A stretch of DNA of 54,444 nucleotides, from positions 1 through 54,444 of the forward strand of contig CAYHPW010000013.1 in the NCBI GenBank assembly GCA_964358645.1, in the 5' to 3' direction. Each line of letters begins with the position of its first letter. Position 1 is the stretch's first letter. Positions 9,495-18,685 of the stretch are shown in pieces. Source of the DNA: JBBTDV01 sp038042605 (GTDB lineage Bacteria > Bdellovibrionota > UBA1018). Both the position numbers and the translations under genes were made by a program. The notes under the pieces were generated by a model that searched no databases, was not told the origin of the DNA, and saw only the letters and a list, made by a program, of their open reading frames with translations.

Positions 9495-10913
9495 GTGAAA
9501 AAACAAGTGGCATATAATCTGGCTGATTTTATTAGACAAGCGTCATTTAAGAATCTTTCAAGGGAAGTCATTACAGGACTTAAAATACATATCCTTGACT
9601 CGATCGGCTGCGCTCTGGGCGCACTTGGTGCGTCTCAGTCAAGTCCAGTAGTGATAATACGAGAATATATGGACGAGTTTGGTGGGCCGCCATACTGCTC
9701 GATGATCGGCGGAGGAAAGGTTGCGCCATGCGATGCCGCGTTCTTTAATAGCGCGTTAGTGAGATATCTTGACTTTAATGACAGTTTTATTGCGAAAGGC
9801 GAGACATGCCACCCAAGTGATAATCTTGGTGCGTTGTTGTCGGTAGGCCAGTATGTCGATGGTGATGGCAAGGATCTGCTTGTGGCGCTTGCTGTGGCTT
9901 ACCAGGTCCAGTGTAGATTATGCGAGCTTGCGCCGCTCAGGGATAGAGGTTTTGATAACAGCACCCATGGGTCGTATGCGACAGTGGCCGGGATTTCAAA
10001 AATGCTCGGATTGGATGCCGGCCAGATCGTGAACGCGATTGGTATAGCTGGAGTTTCACATAATACATTGCGAGTGTTGAGAACCGGCAGCCCATCTCAT
10101 TGGAATGGCCTGGCATATGCCGATACCGCTCTTGGCGCAGTGAGAGCGGCATTTCTTGCAATGGGTAGTGTTACTGGACCGGCGGATATCTTTGAAGGCC
10201 GCAAGGGATTTATGGAAGTGATTTCCGGCGAATTCAATATTGACTGGAAGATGGAAAAGTTAGATGCGGTTCTTCGCACTTCCATAAAAAGATACAATGC
10301 CGAGATCCATGCGCAATCAGCAATTGAAGGCATGCTTGAGCTTCGCAACAAATCACGGTTTAGGGCAGAGGACGTTGAGAGAGTGGATGCTGAAATTTTT
10401 GATGTCGCCCTCGAAGTCATCGGGGGCAGTGATTACATGATAAGCACGAAGATAAGCATGAAGGAACAGGCCGATCACAGCTTAAATTATTTGCTTAGTG
10501 TAGCGCTCATTGATGGCCAGGTGATGCCTGAGCAATTCAGGGAAGGTCGCCTTCATTCTGATGAAGTTGCGACGCTGATGGAAAAGATTAAAGTGAAACC
10601 TTCAGCATATTATAGCGCCAGATTCCCTGCCGAGCTGCCTGTTCTGATTGTTGTCACACTTAAAAACGGGATGTCTTTTAAAATTGAAAAGAATGACTAT
10701 GAAGGGTTTGTCACTCGCCCGGCTACTTGGAGATTCGTTGAAAACAAATTTCACCGTCTAGCTGAAGCATACATAGATGCTAAGCACAGATATGAACTGG
10801 TTGATTTCATAAGCCACCTTGAAGCAAAAAAAATAGTGGATCTTATGTCATTGCTTGAAACCGGGCTTGAAACTGTGATCGGAGAATTGCCACATGCAAA
10901 AGCAGCAAGCTAA
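9495..10913 (+). CDS. MmgE/PrpD family protein (2-methylcitrate dehydratase-like)
   Basis: The sequence follows the MmgE/PrpD fold. An N-terminal helical domain with HILDSIGCALGALGASQS is followed by YLDFNDSFIAKGETCHPSDNLGALL, which matches the active-site region of PrpD, then THGSYATVAGISKMLGL, GIAGVSHNTLRVLRTG, and a C-terminal lid domain with KRYNAEIHAQSAIEG and KEQADHSLNYLLSVAL. PrpD dehydrates 2-methylcitrate; relatives include aconitate decarboxylases. No other methylcitrate-cycle gene is nearby, so the substrate is open. Length (472 aa) is normal. GTG 9495 is chosen over GTG 9477 because a GCGGAG lies just upstream. Its end overlaps the hemerythrin gene by 20 bases. Confidence 0.8.
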   Translation: MKKQVAYNLADFIRQASFKNLSREVITGLKIHILDSIGCALGALGASQSSPVVIIREYMDEFGGPPYCSMIGGGKVAPCDAAFFNSALVRYLDFNDSFIAKGETCHPSDNLGALLSVGQYVDGDGKDLLVALAVAYQVQCRLCELAPLRDRGFDNSTHGSYATVAGISKMLGLDAGQIVNAIGIAGVSHNTLRVLRTGSPSHWNGLAYADTALGAVRAAFLAMGSVTGPADIFEGRKGFMEVISGEFNIDWKMEKLDAVLRTSIKRYNAEIHAQSAIEGMLELRNKSRFRAEDVERVDAEIFDVALEVIGGSDYMISTKISMKEQADHSLNYLLSVALIDGQVMPEQFREGRLHSDEVATLMEKIKVKPSAYYSARFPAELPVLIVVTLKNGMSFKIEKNDYEGFVTRPATWRFVENKFHRLAEAYIDAKHRYELVDFISHLEAKKIVDLMSLLETGLETVIGELPHAKAAS

Positions 10914-11364
10914 AACCGGTGCATATGGCGCGCTAGAATTGCTGATGGAAGATCACCAGAAAATGCGCGGCCTGCTTGAAAGGATCCGTGTAAGTGCTGA
11001 TCAGCATGAGAAGCTGATATTCTTTGAGCATTTGAAGCATGAGGTAGCGCTGCATTTTAGCGCGGAAGAAATGGTCTTATATCCAGCAGTTTCTGAATAC
11101 GATGATTTGGGTGAGTTCGTAGAGGATGCCTATGAGGAGCATCTTGAGATAAATGACCTTATTGATGAAATCTCTGACGCTGAAGATAACGGTGAAACAA
11201 TGGAAGAGGATTTTGAAGAATTAGCAGAGAGCATCGAATGTCATGTCGAGCGTGAGGAAGACGAGTTTTTTGTCAAGGCACGTAAAACATTGCCGAGTTT
11301 TGAACTACAGCGCCTGGCTGGTTTGATTGAGGAAGTCAAGCGGCAAGGGTCGAAGGCGGCTTAG
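10894..11364 (+). CDS. Hemerythrin HHE domain protein
   Basis: The 156-residue protein is a single four-helix hemerythrin-like domain with metal-ligand candidates in order: His in MEDHQKM, His in ALHFSAEE with EE following, His in YEEHLEIND, and His/Glu in ECHVEREEDEF. Such proteins bind a di-iron centre and act in oxygen, NO or iron handling. It is very acidic (DEISDAEDNGETMEEDFEE). No signal peptide is present, so it is cytosolic. The ATG lies inside the 3' end of the PrpD-like gene, implying translational coupling. That could mean protection or iron supply for an oxygen-sensitive enzyme, but this is inference. Confidence 0.85.
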   Translation: MQKQQAKTGAYGALELLMEDHQKMRGLLERIRVSADQHEKLIFFEHLKHEVALHFSAEEMVLYPAVSEYDDLGEFVEDAYEEHLEINDLIDEISDAEDNGETMEEDFEELAESIECHVEREEDEFFVKARKTLPSFELQRLAGLIEEVKRQGSKAA

Positions 11365-11452
11365 GCTTATCTGGCCTTTCACTTGCAGACCCTCGTATAG
11401 AACCCAAAGTATATGTGACAATTACTTTATATATTTTTATGGAGGAAACGTT

Positions 11453-12061
11453 ATGAAGAAAAACGTGCTGTCCCTTTTTACATTAGCCAGCTTGGTAGCG
11501 GCGCTCGTAGTTATTTATCCGCAAGCTTCGTTAGGAGCAGAGCAAGATCAATATAGCCCTGAGCGCAGCGGTAAGCAGGACCAGACACAAATAATCCCGC
11601 CAGAATCCGACAAGATGGCGGCCCGTCGTGTTCTTGCCCCGCATTCGGTGACCATTCAGACTTCTCTTCAGACAGCGATAGAGGAAGTCAAGGGTCTACG
11701 CACGCAACTTAACGCTGTCGACAAGCCATCGCCAAATGTGGTCAGTCATTTCAAAACGTACGGCAAGGAGATTAACAGCGACATGAATATGGCAATGACT
11801 CATGAAGGTGAACTTTCAAAGACCATCAAGCAATTTCCTGAGTTGGCCAGGAGCGATGAATTTAAGATTCTTAAGCCGACTTTGAATGATGCTAGAAAAG
11901 TGAACCAGGATTTCCAAAGCAAGATCAGCAGATCTGATTACTGGGATAATAAGAGACAGGTCTTGCTTGACCTTGATATGCTTGAAAAGCGCCTGATGTC
12001 GGCATTGGATAAAGCAAAAAGCTTCAACGCCGACAGGCTTGACATCACAGCCATTGGTTGA
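11453..12061 (+). CDS. Secreted protein of unknown function
   Basis: The start is ATG 11453, preceded by GGAGGAAACG at 11441-11450. The open frame extends further upstream only by chance. MKKNVLSLFTLASLVAALVV is a Sec signal, probably cleaved near SLGAEQ. The mature chain of about 178 residues begins with a polar linker (DQYSPERSGKQDQTQ) and continues as predicted helices with many Lys, Asp and Asn residues, such as KQFPELARSDEFKILKPTLN and LLDLDMLEKRLMSALDKAK. It is likely a periplasmic helical protein. No family is recognised. A good intrinsic terminator follows at 12129-12170. Confidence 0.75.
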   Translation: MKKNVLSLFTLASLVAALVVIYPQASLGAEQDQYSPERSGKQDQTQIIPPESDKMAARRVLAPHSVTIQTSLQTAIEEVKGLRTQLNAVDKPSPNVVSHFKTYGKEINSDMNMAMTHEGELSKTIKQFPELARSDEFKILKPTLNDARKVNQDFQSKISRSDYWDNKRQVLLDLDMLEKRLMSALDKAKSFNADRLDITAIG

Positions 12062-12128
12062 GCAAGTGTCATCGCGGTAAGCCAAGCAGGGCGCTTTGGT
12101 TAGCAGCCGCTGGCGTAGCGATGATTGA

Positions 12129-12170
12129 GAGCGGTTGCCTGGTAAGGGATACCCGGCAACCGCTCGTTTT
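12129..12170 (+). terminator. Rho-independent terminator
   Basis: GAGCGGTTGCC (12129-12139) pairs perfectly with GGCAACCGCTC (12155-12165) around a 15-base loop that may add three more pairs (GGT/ACC). It is followed directly by GTTTTATAT. It ends the transcript of the secreted-protein gene at 11453-12061, and a new gene with its own ribosome-binding site starts 104 bases further on. Confidence 0.85.
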
Positions 12171-12273
12171 ATATGCGCCAAAGATTTGTCTTGTAATATG
12201 TTTTGGAAAACCCCTAAACCCACATGCCGAACGTTCCGATTATTTTAACAAGAGATAATCGGGGAGGCGTAAT

Positions 12274-12954
12274 ATGTCCGTTCCAAACAAATCTAAATCC
12301 GGATTGGCCATGGTAAATACACCCAATATTTCAAAGGCTGAGGCTCAGGACGAGATCAATAAGATCATGAGCGAGATAGAGCATCTACAAAAAGAGATGA
12401 ATTTGTCACATGCCGCGCAACAACCGGCTGGGGCAGCTGGCGTTAAACCTGCGGCTAATGTGTCACCTCTTCGTCCACCGCCACGTGTGGCTCCGCAAAA
12501 TATTCCAGATGAAACACCGGATGGAACAGAAGACGTATTGAATGAATTCCGCGGCACCGCTGAAGATGGTTCCATGGAGGAGACGCTTGGTGGGCTTGAG
12601 GAAATAAAATCGGATAAGCCGAGCATCCTCGATGATGAGGTGGATGCAGCACCAAAGGAATACCAAGAAGAATATCAAGAACCAGAAACAAATAAAGGAG
12701 AAGTTATGCCTGTTAATAATACACAAGCGTACTATAAGGATAACGACAGCGAGGATAAGAATGCTAATGCAAACGCCGCTGATAGTTCGCTAACGATGAC
12801 GCTCACCGGGAATATGTCGCTGAATCTGAAATATGATTGCTGCGGTGAAGAGATAGTAATTGGCTTCCGTGATGATGCCCTGAGGCTGAAGCTTTCTGAC
12901 GGGGCTGAATTCAAAATACCGCTGCGTCGCAAGAATTTAAGGTTAGTTAAGTAA
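12274..12954 (+). CDS. Hypothetical protein with disordered acidic middle
   Basis: The ATG at 12274 follows GGGGAGGCG. Residues about 19-45 look like a short coiled coil (EAQDEINKIMSEIEHLQKEM). A Pro/Ala-rich and then strongly acidic linker follows (EEYQEEYQEPETN). A compact C-terminal domain of about 60 residues starts near SLTMTLTGNMSLNLKYD and contains CCGEEIVIGFRDDALRLKLSDG and a basic end, RRKNLRLVK. There is no signal peptide. I do not recognise the C-terminal domain; its alternating hydrophobic pattern suggests a small beta fold. The stop lies two bases before the rsmD start, so the two genes are probably co-transcribed. Confidence 0.7.
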   Translation: MSVPNKSKSGLAMVNTPNISKAEAQDEINKIMSEIEHLQKEMNLSHAAQQPAGAAGVKPAANVSPLRPPPRVAPQNIPDETPDGTEDVLNEFRGTAEDGSMEETLGGLEEIKSDKPSILDDEVDAAPKEYQEEYQEPETNKGEVMPVNNTQAYYKDNDSEDKNANANAADSSLTMTLTGNMSLNLKYDCCGEEIVIGFRDDALRLKLSDGAEFKIPLRRKNLRLVK

Positions 12955-12956
12955 GC

Positions 12957-13550
12957 ATGCTAAGGATTACCGGTGGTGATCTTAGGGGGCATTCCCTTAG
13001 GGTCCCCGGCGGTGATGGGTTGTGGGTACGGCCTACTCAAGCAAAGCTGCGTCAGGCCATTTTCAATTCAATACAATCAAGAATAGCCGAAGCGAGAGTG
13101 CTTGATCTTTTTGCCGGATCAGGAGTGCTTGGCTTTGAGGCATTATCTCGCGGCGCAAAACATGCCATTTTTGTTGAAAAAAACCGTGCAACTCTACGTT
13201 TAATTGAAGAAAATGCGAGTAACTTGGGTGTCATTGAAAGTATTACATTAATTGGTGAGCCAGTGGAAAGCGCTATTAAGCCGATGATCAGCTTTGGACC
13301 TTATGACATAGTGCTTGCTGATCCTCCATACGACATGGGCTGGGAAAGCAGGCTTCTTGATCAAATCCCATGGGATGTGATCCTGGTTGAGGATGGGATC
13401 TTTTGCTTGGAGTGGGGACATTTCAAAAAAGGGCGTAGCTCCTTTTTGCCTGAACAAACTCGATTTCTTGTAAAAATCAGGGAGAGACTTTATGGTGATA
13501 GTGTGTTGACGACCTATGCTAGGACGGGCCATGAGCACAAGAAATCGTAA
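12957..13550 (+). CDS. rsmD: 16S rRNA (guanine(966)-N2)-methyltransferase RsmD
   Basis: The 197-residue sequence is a typical RsmD. It starts MLRITGGDLRGHSL, then has VRPTQAKLRQAIFNSI, the SAM-binding VLDLFAGSGVLGFEALSRGA, an acidic strand end (FVEKN) and the catalytic DPPY motif in DIVLADPPYDMG. It methylates N2 of G966 of 16S rRNA during 30S assembly. It overlaps coaD by 20 bases; rsmD-coaD is a very common bacterial pair, which supports both assignments. Confidence 0.95.
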   Translation: MLRITGGDLRGHSLRVPGGDGLWVRPTQAKLRQAIFNSIQSRIAEARVLDLFAGSGVLGFEALSRGAKHAIFVEKNRATLRLIEENASNLGVIESITLIGEPVESAIKPMISFGPYDIVLADPPYDMGWESRLLDQIPWDVILVEDGIFCLEWGHFKKGRSSFLPEQTRFLVKIRERLYGDSVLTTYARTGHEHKKS

Positions 13551-14043
13551 AGCTATTTATCCAGGTTCTTTTGACCCAATAACGAACGGTCATATCGATA
13601 TTCTCGATAGGAGCCTTTCGCTTTTTTCAGAAGTGATAATCGTAGTTGCGGGTACCGGCAACAAGAACCCGTTTTTTTCCCCGGAGGAGCGGATGAAGCT
13701 GATTGAGGAAGTGGTCAAGGGGCGTGATAACATCCGTGTGGATCGGTGGTCTGGATTGATAATGGATTATGCTCGCGTGCATAAGATTTCGGCGGTTATC
13801 AGGGGGCTCAGGGCCGCTAGTGATTTTGAATATGAATTCATGATGGCAAGCATGAATAAGCAGCTCAATCCGGATGTCGAAACAATATTCATGATGACGG
13901 CCCAGCATTTATATTTTGTCAGTTCAAGCATGATAAAGGAGCTTTTTTATTACGGAGGAGATGTGTCCCCGTATGTGCCTCCGGTCGTGGCGAAGAGGCT
14001 CCAGGAAAAGTTACCAGAAAAGTTACAAGAAAAAGCTAAATGA
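13531..14043 (+). CDS. coaD: Phosphopantetheine adenylyltransferase CoaD
   Basis: It carries the nucleotidyltransferase signature AIYPGSFDPITNGHIDILDRS, with the catalytic TxGH motif as TNGH. These are followed by FFSPEERMKLIEE, VIRGLRAASDFEYEFMMASMNKQL and the ISSS-type motif FVSSSMIKEL. The enzyme adds AMP from ATP to 4'-phosphopantetheine, the penultimate step of coenzyme A synthesis. ATG 13531 gives the usual N-terminus; the open frame runs a few codons further upstream inside rsmD. At 170 residues it is slightly longer than average because of a Lys/Glu-rich tail with a short KLPEKLQEKAK duplication. Confidence 0.95.
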   Translation: MSTRNRKAIYPGSFDPITNGHIDILDRSLSLFSEVIIVVAGTGNKNPFFSPEERMKLIEEVVKGRDNIRVDRWSGLIMDYARVHKISAVIRGLRAASDFEYEFMMASMNKQLNPDVETIFMMTAQHLYFVSSSMIKELFYYGGDVSPYVPPVVAKRLQEKLPEKLQEKAK

Positions 14044-14064
14044 GAGAGGCGGGTTATTTACAAT

Positions 14065-15261
14065 ATGAACTCCTTAGATGACCCCTTCAGAATAGCTAGC
14101 CGGTTAAGCGGTGTATCCGAAAGCACGACGCTCAAATTGAATGCCTCCATCCAGGCAATGCGTGCTGCTGGGATGGACATCATCAATCTCACGGCGGGTG
14201 AGCCAGATTTTGCTGTACACCCCCTTGTAAAGGAAGCAGCCATCCAGGCCGTGCGTTCCGATAAATCAAAATACACTCCGGTTCCCGGGATCCCGGAACT
14301 CAGAGATGCAATAGCAGCAAAAACCAATAAGCAGCAGCCTTCGTTAGTAAGGATCAAGCCATGGACCCATGGTGATGTCATTGTTGGTAATGGTGGTAAA
14401 CAAGCACTATTTAATGCGTTCATGATCCTGCTTGAGCATGGCGATGAAGTGCTCATGCCATCGCCATATTGGCTCAGCTATCCTGAGATGGTGAAGGTGG
14501 CTGGCGGTGTTCCTAGGGTTATTCCTACCTCTACGTCATCTGGTTTTAAAATGACGCCTGATCAGCTTGAAAAAGCACTGGGGCCAAAGGTAAGAATTGT
14601 GATTCTTAATTCACCATCAAACCCGACGGGTGCGGTTTACTCCAGGGAGGAGCTTGCAGCTCTGGGTAAGGTTCTGCAGAAACCACGTTGGAGCCAAACG
14701 TTGATCGTAAGTGATGAGATTTATGACCGCATAGTGTTTGAGGAACTTGGATTTTGCTCGTTTTTAGAAGCGGTCCCTGAGCTGCGGGATAGGACCATCA
14801 CCGTCAATGGGATGTCAAAAAGTGCTGCCATGACCGGCTGGCGCGTTGGTTGGGCCATAGCCCCCAGGCCTTATGTAGAAGCCATGACGGCGCTTCAGGG
14901 ACAGAGCACCTCTGGTGTCAATGCATTGGCCCAGTGGGCAAGTGTTGCAGCGTTAAAGTTACCTGATTCTGAATTCGTGCCACAGGTGGAGAGTTATAGA
15001 AAAAGACGCAACCTTGCCTTGGAAAATCTCGGGAAAACAAGCAAACTAGATATAGTGGTACCCCAAGGGGCTTTTTATATCTTCATGGGAGTCGGTGAGG
15101 ATTCAGTTGTTTTTACTGAGAGATTGCTTGGAGAGGGAATGGTAGCCTTGGTCCCAGGTTCGTCTTTCGGTGAGCCCAACTTCGTGAGGTTAACTTTCTC
15201 GATAGACGAGAAATCACTTGCCGAAGGGTGTAGACGGATTGTCAGATACCTGAACCGTTAG
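14065..15261 (+). CDS. Class I PLP aminotransferase, aspartate aminotransferase-like
   Basis: This 398-residue fold-type I enzyme has INLTAGEPDF, YTPVPGIPELRDAIA, NGGKQALFNAFMILL, SPYWLSYPEM, NSPSNPTGAVYS, SDEIYDRIVF and the PLP lysine in GMSKSAAMTGWRVGW, with the substrate-carboxylate Arg further on in NFVRLTFS. The pattern fits the I-gamma/Ib aspartate or prephenate aminotransferase group (AspC/AatA of thermophiles and proteobacteria). It transfers amino groups between aspartate and 2-oxoglutarate, possibly with a wider range. It lies 21 bases after coaD and is probably in the same transcript. Confidence 0.88.
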   Translation: MNSLDDPFRIASRLSGVSESTTLKLNASIQAMRAAGMDIINLTAGEPDFAVHPLVKEAAIQAVRSDKSKYTPVPGIPELRDAIAAKTNKQQPSLVRIKPWTHGDVIVGNGGKQALFNAFMILLEHGDEVLMPSPYWLSYPEMVKVAGGVPRVIPTSTSSGFKMTPDQLEKALGPKVRIVILNSPSNPTGAVYSREELAALGKVLQKPRWSQTLIVSDEIYDRIVFEELGFCSFLEAVPELRDRTITVNGMSKSAAMTGWRVGWAIAPRPYVEAMTALQGQSTSGVNALAQWASVAALKLPDSEFVPQVESYRKRRNLALENLGKTSKLDIVVPQGAFYIFMGVGEDSVVFTERLLGEGMVALVPGSSFGEPNFVRLTFSIDEKSLAEGCRRIVRYLNR

Positions 15262-15280
15262 GTACTGGAGCGATGACGGC

Positions 15281-16243
15281 ATGGATGCTGTATCGGTAGT
15301 AAAAGGTAAGATTTTTTTTATATTAGCTCTGTTTATAGTCATGGTATTAGGCCATGGTTGCGGGAAGTCTGCGTTTGACAAAAGCAATGAACAGGGCAAG
15401 CAGGCGATAATCGATGCCACGCGTATTCTCCTTTCAAAGAATGACTGCAGCTCAGCCCTGTCTCAAATAGAAGAATTATACGGTTCACAGTACACGGACA
15501 ACGATGTCAGGATGACAATTGCTTCGGCGTACGGATGTTCTGCGGGGATAAATTTTTTCAGGCTTTTGGGAGATATATCATTAAATGCACCATATCTTGC
15601 CGGCCCTCCTTTCTGGTCGTTGGTTGCAAAGCTTTTTCCATCAGTGAGCAAGACGGAAGATCGTGTTGTAGAGGCGGCGTTGCTTGGTACGGAAGCATTG
15701 ATGGCCACGCTTCATTATGGCGCGATAGTGCTGCCGACTTCGCTGATAAATGCAGATGGTTTCAACCCTGGATCAATGATAGCTTCCGACCGGACTACTG
15801 ATTCAAATATCTACATGGTTTTTATGACCATGGCTGCGCTTGGCGGACTTGAGAACCGCTATGGTGTCCCTGATTCGACCACGCATGTAAAGACAACAAA
15901 TTTGCCGTGGACCTCAGCCACAGCATCTGGGATGACAACAGATGGATGCGCATACGCGTCTTCTGCTATTAACTTCTCGGACGCGGTTGGAGAGGTGGCT
16001 GGTTCTGTGTCCGGCAATCTTGCAACTGCTTTTGAAGTTCTTGACACCATTGTTAAAGCCACGGTCTATGCCTCCTGCGAAATAGGTTGCCAGGCGTGTA
16101 ATTTAAATTACCACTGCGTGGGATGCCCAACAGAGTTACGTGATAGGACGAAGTGTGCCGGTACAACCACTGATCTTCCGTCATGCGCGGCTGCGGGGAT
16201 TGTTAATATGGTCAATGCCGCGTGGATAGTGCCGGTGCCATGA
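15281..16243 (+). CDS. Cys-rich predicted lipoprotein
   Basis: The N-terminus has a hydrophobic stretch (IFFILALFIVMVLGHGC) ending in a Cys that fits a loose lipobox, so a membrane-anchored lipoprotein is likely. The mature region contains Ala/Ser-rich helices. Near the C-terminus is a cluster of eight Cys residues within about 45 positions (CEIGCQACNLNYHCVGC, then a further CAG and a PSC), suggesting several disulfides or a metal site. No family is recognised. The stop TGA overlaps the ATG of the following outer-membrane protein gene (ATGA at 16240-16243), so the two products are likely partners in the outer membrane. Confidence 0.75.
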   Translation: MDAVSVVKGKIFFILALFIVMVLGHGCGKSAFDKSNEQGKQAIIDATRILLSKNDCSSALSQIEELYGSQYTDNDVRMTIASAYGCSAGINFFRLLGDISLNAPYLAGPPFWSLVAKLFPSVSKTEDRVVEAALLGTEALMATLHYGAIVLPTSLINADGFNPGSMIASDRTTDSNIYMVFMTMAALGGLENRYGVPDSTTHVKTTNLPWTSATASGMTTDGCAYASSAINFSDAVGEVAGSVSGNLATAFEVLDTIVKATVYASCEIGCQACNLNYHCVGCPTELRDRTKCAGTTTDLPSCAAAGIVNMVNAAWIVPVP

Positions 16244-17307
16244 GAGCGATTTTTTTATTGCTGGCCACCTGTCTAATGCTTTACACCGCTGGTGCCGCAG
16301 CTGATGAATTCCATGAGTTATACAGAGGCGCGCGTGCACAGGCTATGGGCAACGCTTATGTTGGGCTTGCTGACGACGAGCAGGCGATATTCCTTAACCC
16401 TGCCGGGTTGGCTGGTAATAAAAGTTATTCGCTTCACTACATGATCTCGGATACTGATTTCTCCACCGATGTTTTAACTGCCGCGATCGGCGGGATAAAC
16501 ATGATGAAAAATTTAAGCGGTGATTCGCTTAACGTCATTATGGGGAAAAATGTTTATGGTCGAGAGCAGCTTTCACCCACGTTTATCATGCCGAATTTCG
16601 GCATGGCTGTGCTTGTTGATGCCCAAACGGCTTTGTTGGCCAAGAACCAGGCGCTTCCGCATATCACTATAGGATATCAGATCACGAATGGGTTTCAGCT
16701 CGGATGGGCCACGTCGATAGGTAGTCGCAGGAGGCGTGACAGCGATTTTAGGATTGGAATAGGCGCGAAGATGCTTTGGCGGCGCGGTGGTTACCGTGTA
16801 TTGACTTTAAACCAGCTCCTAACTCTGAGCAGTAGTACCTTGGCGGAAATTACCGGTGATTATGGACGCGGTTATGGAGTTGATCTCGGGTCCCAATGGC
16901 TCAAAAAAATTAATCCACATCTCTTTATGAGCGTTGGAATGGCCCTGACAGATATCGGTAACACAGCATTTGACGGGAACGCTGATCCTCAAACAAGCAA
17001 TATGTCCACTGGGCTGGCCTTGACATATAAGCTACCTGGGCTGTCGACGACTTTTGCATATGACTATAAGCACATGCTGGATTCCGGTGATTGGAAGAAA
17101 AAAAATCATGCAGGATTGGAAGTCGCCTTGCCCTTTATCTCGGTTTATGGCGGCATGAACCAGGCATATTTCACATATGGATTCAGCCTTGATATTTGGT
17201 TATTCAGGCTTACTGCCCTGTCGTATGCTGAAGAGCAGGGAGCTTATGCTTTACAGGATCCCGAGCGGCGATACCTGCTAAGGTTGGCACTTAAAGTTGG
17301 ATTGTAG
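16240..17307 (+). CDS. Outer-membrane beta-barrel protein, PorV/UPF0164-FadL-like
   Basis: ATG 16240 overlaps the preceding stop and opens a signal peptide (MRAIFLLLATCLMLYTAGAAA). The mature N-terminus ELYRGARAQAMGNAYVGLADDEQAIFLNPAGLA is the hallmark of PorV/UPF0164 and FadL-related barrels, where the conserved AMGxAxxxxADDxxAxxxNPAG segment forms the plug region. The remainder alternates amphipathic strands with glycine-rich turns and ends in a hydrophobic LRLALKVGL strand. It may transport hydrophobic compounds or act in surface attachment. Its exact role is unknown. It is coupled to the Cys-rich lipoprotein. Confidence 0.8.
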   Translation: MRAIFLLLATCLMLYTAGAAADEFHELYRGARAQAMGNAYVGLADDEQAIFLNPAGLAGNKSYSLHYMISDTDFSTDVLTAAIGGINMMKNLSGDSLNVIMGKNVYGREQLSPTFIMPNFGMAVLVDAQTALLAKNQALPHITIGYQITNGFQLGWATSIGSRRRRDSDFRIGIGAKMLWRRGGYRVLTLNQLLTLSSSTLAEITGDYGRGYGVDLGSQWLKKINPHLFMSVGMALTDIGNTAFDGNADPQTSNMSTGLALTYKLPGLSTTFAYDYKHMLDSGDWKKKNHAGLEVALPFISVYGGMNQAYFTYGFSLDIWLFRLTALSYAEEQGAYALQDPERRYLLRLALKVGL

Positions 17308-17331
17308 TATTGATTTTGAAAGGAGCATGTT

Positions 17332-18654
17332 TTGAGAAAAGCTTTTATAGTAGATACCAATGTTTTGTTGTTTGACCCTCATGCTATTTTTAAGTTCGGT
17401 AATAATGACGTCATTATCCCGATAGTAGTTATCGAGGAGATAGACAGATTCAAGCGTGACATGAGTGAAAACGGCCGCCATGCGCGCTTGTTTTCACGCC
17501 TGATTGACAAGATGAGGGAAGACGGCGAACTCTCAAAAGGAGTAAAACTCCCTAATGGCGGATTGCTCACCGTAGAACTTGGCGGGATGCAGCCGCTCCC
17601 AATAGATCTTATGATGGACAAGGCCGATAACCGCATATTGGCGCTTGCCATTGCCTTGAAGAAGGATCACCCAAAGCGCCCGCTCGTGTTTGTCACCAAA
17701 GACACTAACCTCAGAATAAAGGCTGATGCTTTGGGAATCCTGGCTGAGGATTACGAGCCTTCAAGCGTTTCATTAGAACAACTTTATTCAGGTGAGGCCA
17801 GTATCAATGTGGATGCCACGACGATAGATGAGTTTTACCAGAACAAGAGATCACCAAAAACGTCGATCGATGCGGCGCTAAAACCAAACCAATATGTGAT
17901 TTTAAAGGATTCAGTCAATCCTAACCACACGGCTATGGGGCGTTTCTCAAAGGAACTTGATTGTATAGTGCCATTGTTTAAACCAGTGGAGGGGCTTTGG
18001 GGGATATTCCCAAAAAATGCTGAACAGGCGTTCGCGATCGATGCGTTGATGAATGACGACGTGAAGCTTGTGAGCCTGCTTGGCAAGGCGGGTACCGGCA
18101 AGACGTTGCTTGCAATAGCTGCTGGCTTGTCAAAAACAGTTGATGAAGGAGTGTATCACAGGCTCCTGGTGTCGCGGCCGGTTTTTCCGTTAGGTAAAGA
18201 TATAGGCTTCTTGCCAGGTGATATAGAGGAAAAACTTAATCCATGGATGCAGCCTATTTATGACAACATAGATTTTTTGTTTGGTGCAACGGGCGCGAAG
18301 GGGCGGCGTGGGGCTGGCAAGGGATGCCAGGAGCTCATGAACCAGGGCCTTTTACAGATAGAGCCTTTGACATATATCCGCGGCAGGTCGATACCGCAGC
18401 AGTATCTGATAGTGGATGAGGCACAAAACCTCACGCCTCACGAGATAAAGACGATTGTGACCAGGGCCGGTGATAACACAAAGATTGTATTGACTGGGGA
18501 TAGCTTTCAAATTGATAACCCCTATGTCGATTCCGCGAACAACGGGCTTGTGTATCTTGTCGAGAGATTTAAAGATGAAGAGATATCAGCTCACATAACT
18601 TTGACCAAAGGTGAGCGCTCGAAGCTTTCTGAGTTAGCAAGTAATTTGCTGTGA
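17332..18654 (+). CDS. PIN domain-PhoH ATPase fusion (YlaK-like)
   Basis: Residues 1-140 form a PIN ribonuclease domain (IVDTNVLLFDPHAIFKFG, VVIEEIDRFK, DNRILALAIAL, FVTKDTNLRIKA) that keeps the conserved acidic residues. Residues about 200-440 form the PhoH ATPase, with Walker A LLGKAGTGKTLLA, the RPVFPLGKDIGFLPGDIEEKLNPWMQ region, Walker B YLIVDEAQN and VLTGDSFQID. PIN-PhoH fusions act as RNA helicase/nucleases in RNA turnover. The TTG start is supported by AGGAG at 17321-17325. Length (440) is typical. Confidence 0.92.
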   Translation: MRKAFIVDTNVLLFDPHAIFKFGNNDVIIPIVVIEEIDRFKRDMSENGRHARLFSRLIDKMREDGELSKGVKLPNGGLLTVELGGMQPLPIDLMMDKADNRILALAIALKKDHPKRPLVFVTKDTNLRIKADALGILAEDYEPSSVSLEQLYSGEASINVDATTIDEFYQNKRSPKTSIDAALKPNQYVILKDSVNPNHTAMGRFSKELDCIVPLFKPVEGLWGIFPKNAEQAFAIDALMNDDVKLVSLLGKAGTGKTLLAIAAGLSKTVDEGVYHRLLVSRPVFPLGKDIGFLPGDIEEKLNPWMQPIYDNIDFLFGATGAKGRRGAGKGCQELMNQGLLQIEPLTYIRGRSIPQQYLIVDEAQNLTPHEIKTIVTRAGDNTKIVLTGDSFQIDNPYVDSANNGLVYLVERFKDEEISAHITLTKGERSKLSELASNLL

Positions 18655-18685
18655 GTGATAAGTTAATGCGTTAAAACTCGAGGCG

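Noticed and set aside
12058..12258. 66-codon open frame after the secreted-protein gene
   Set aside because: It contains the intrinsic terminator at 12129-12170 and has no proper ribosome-binding site or recognisable sequence.
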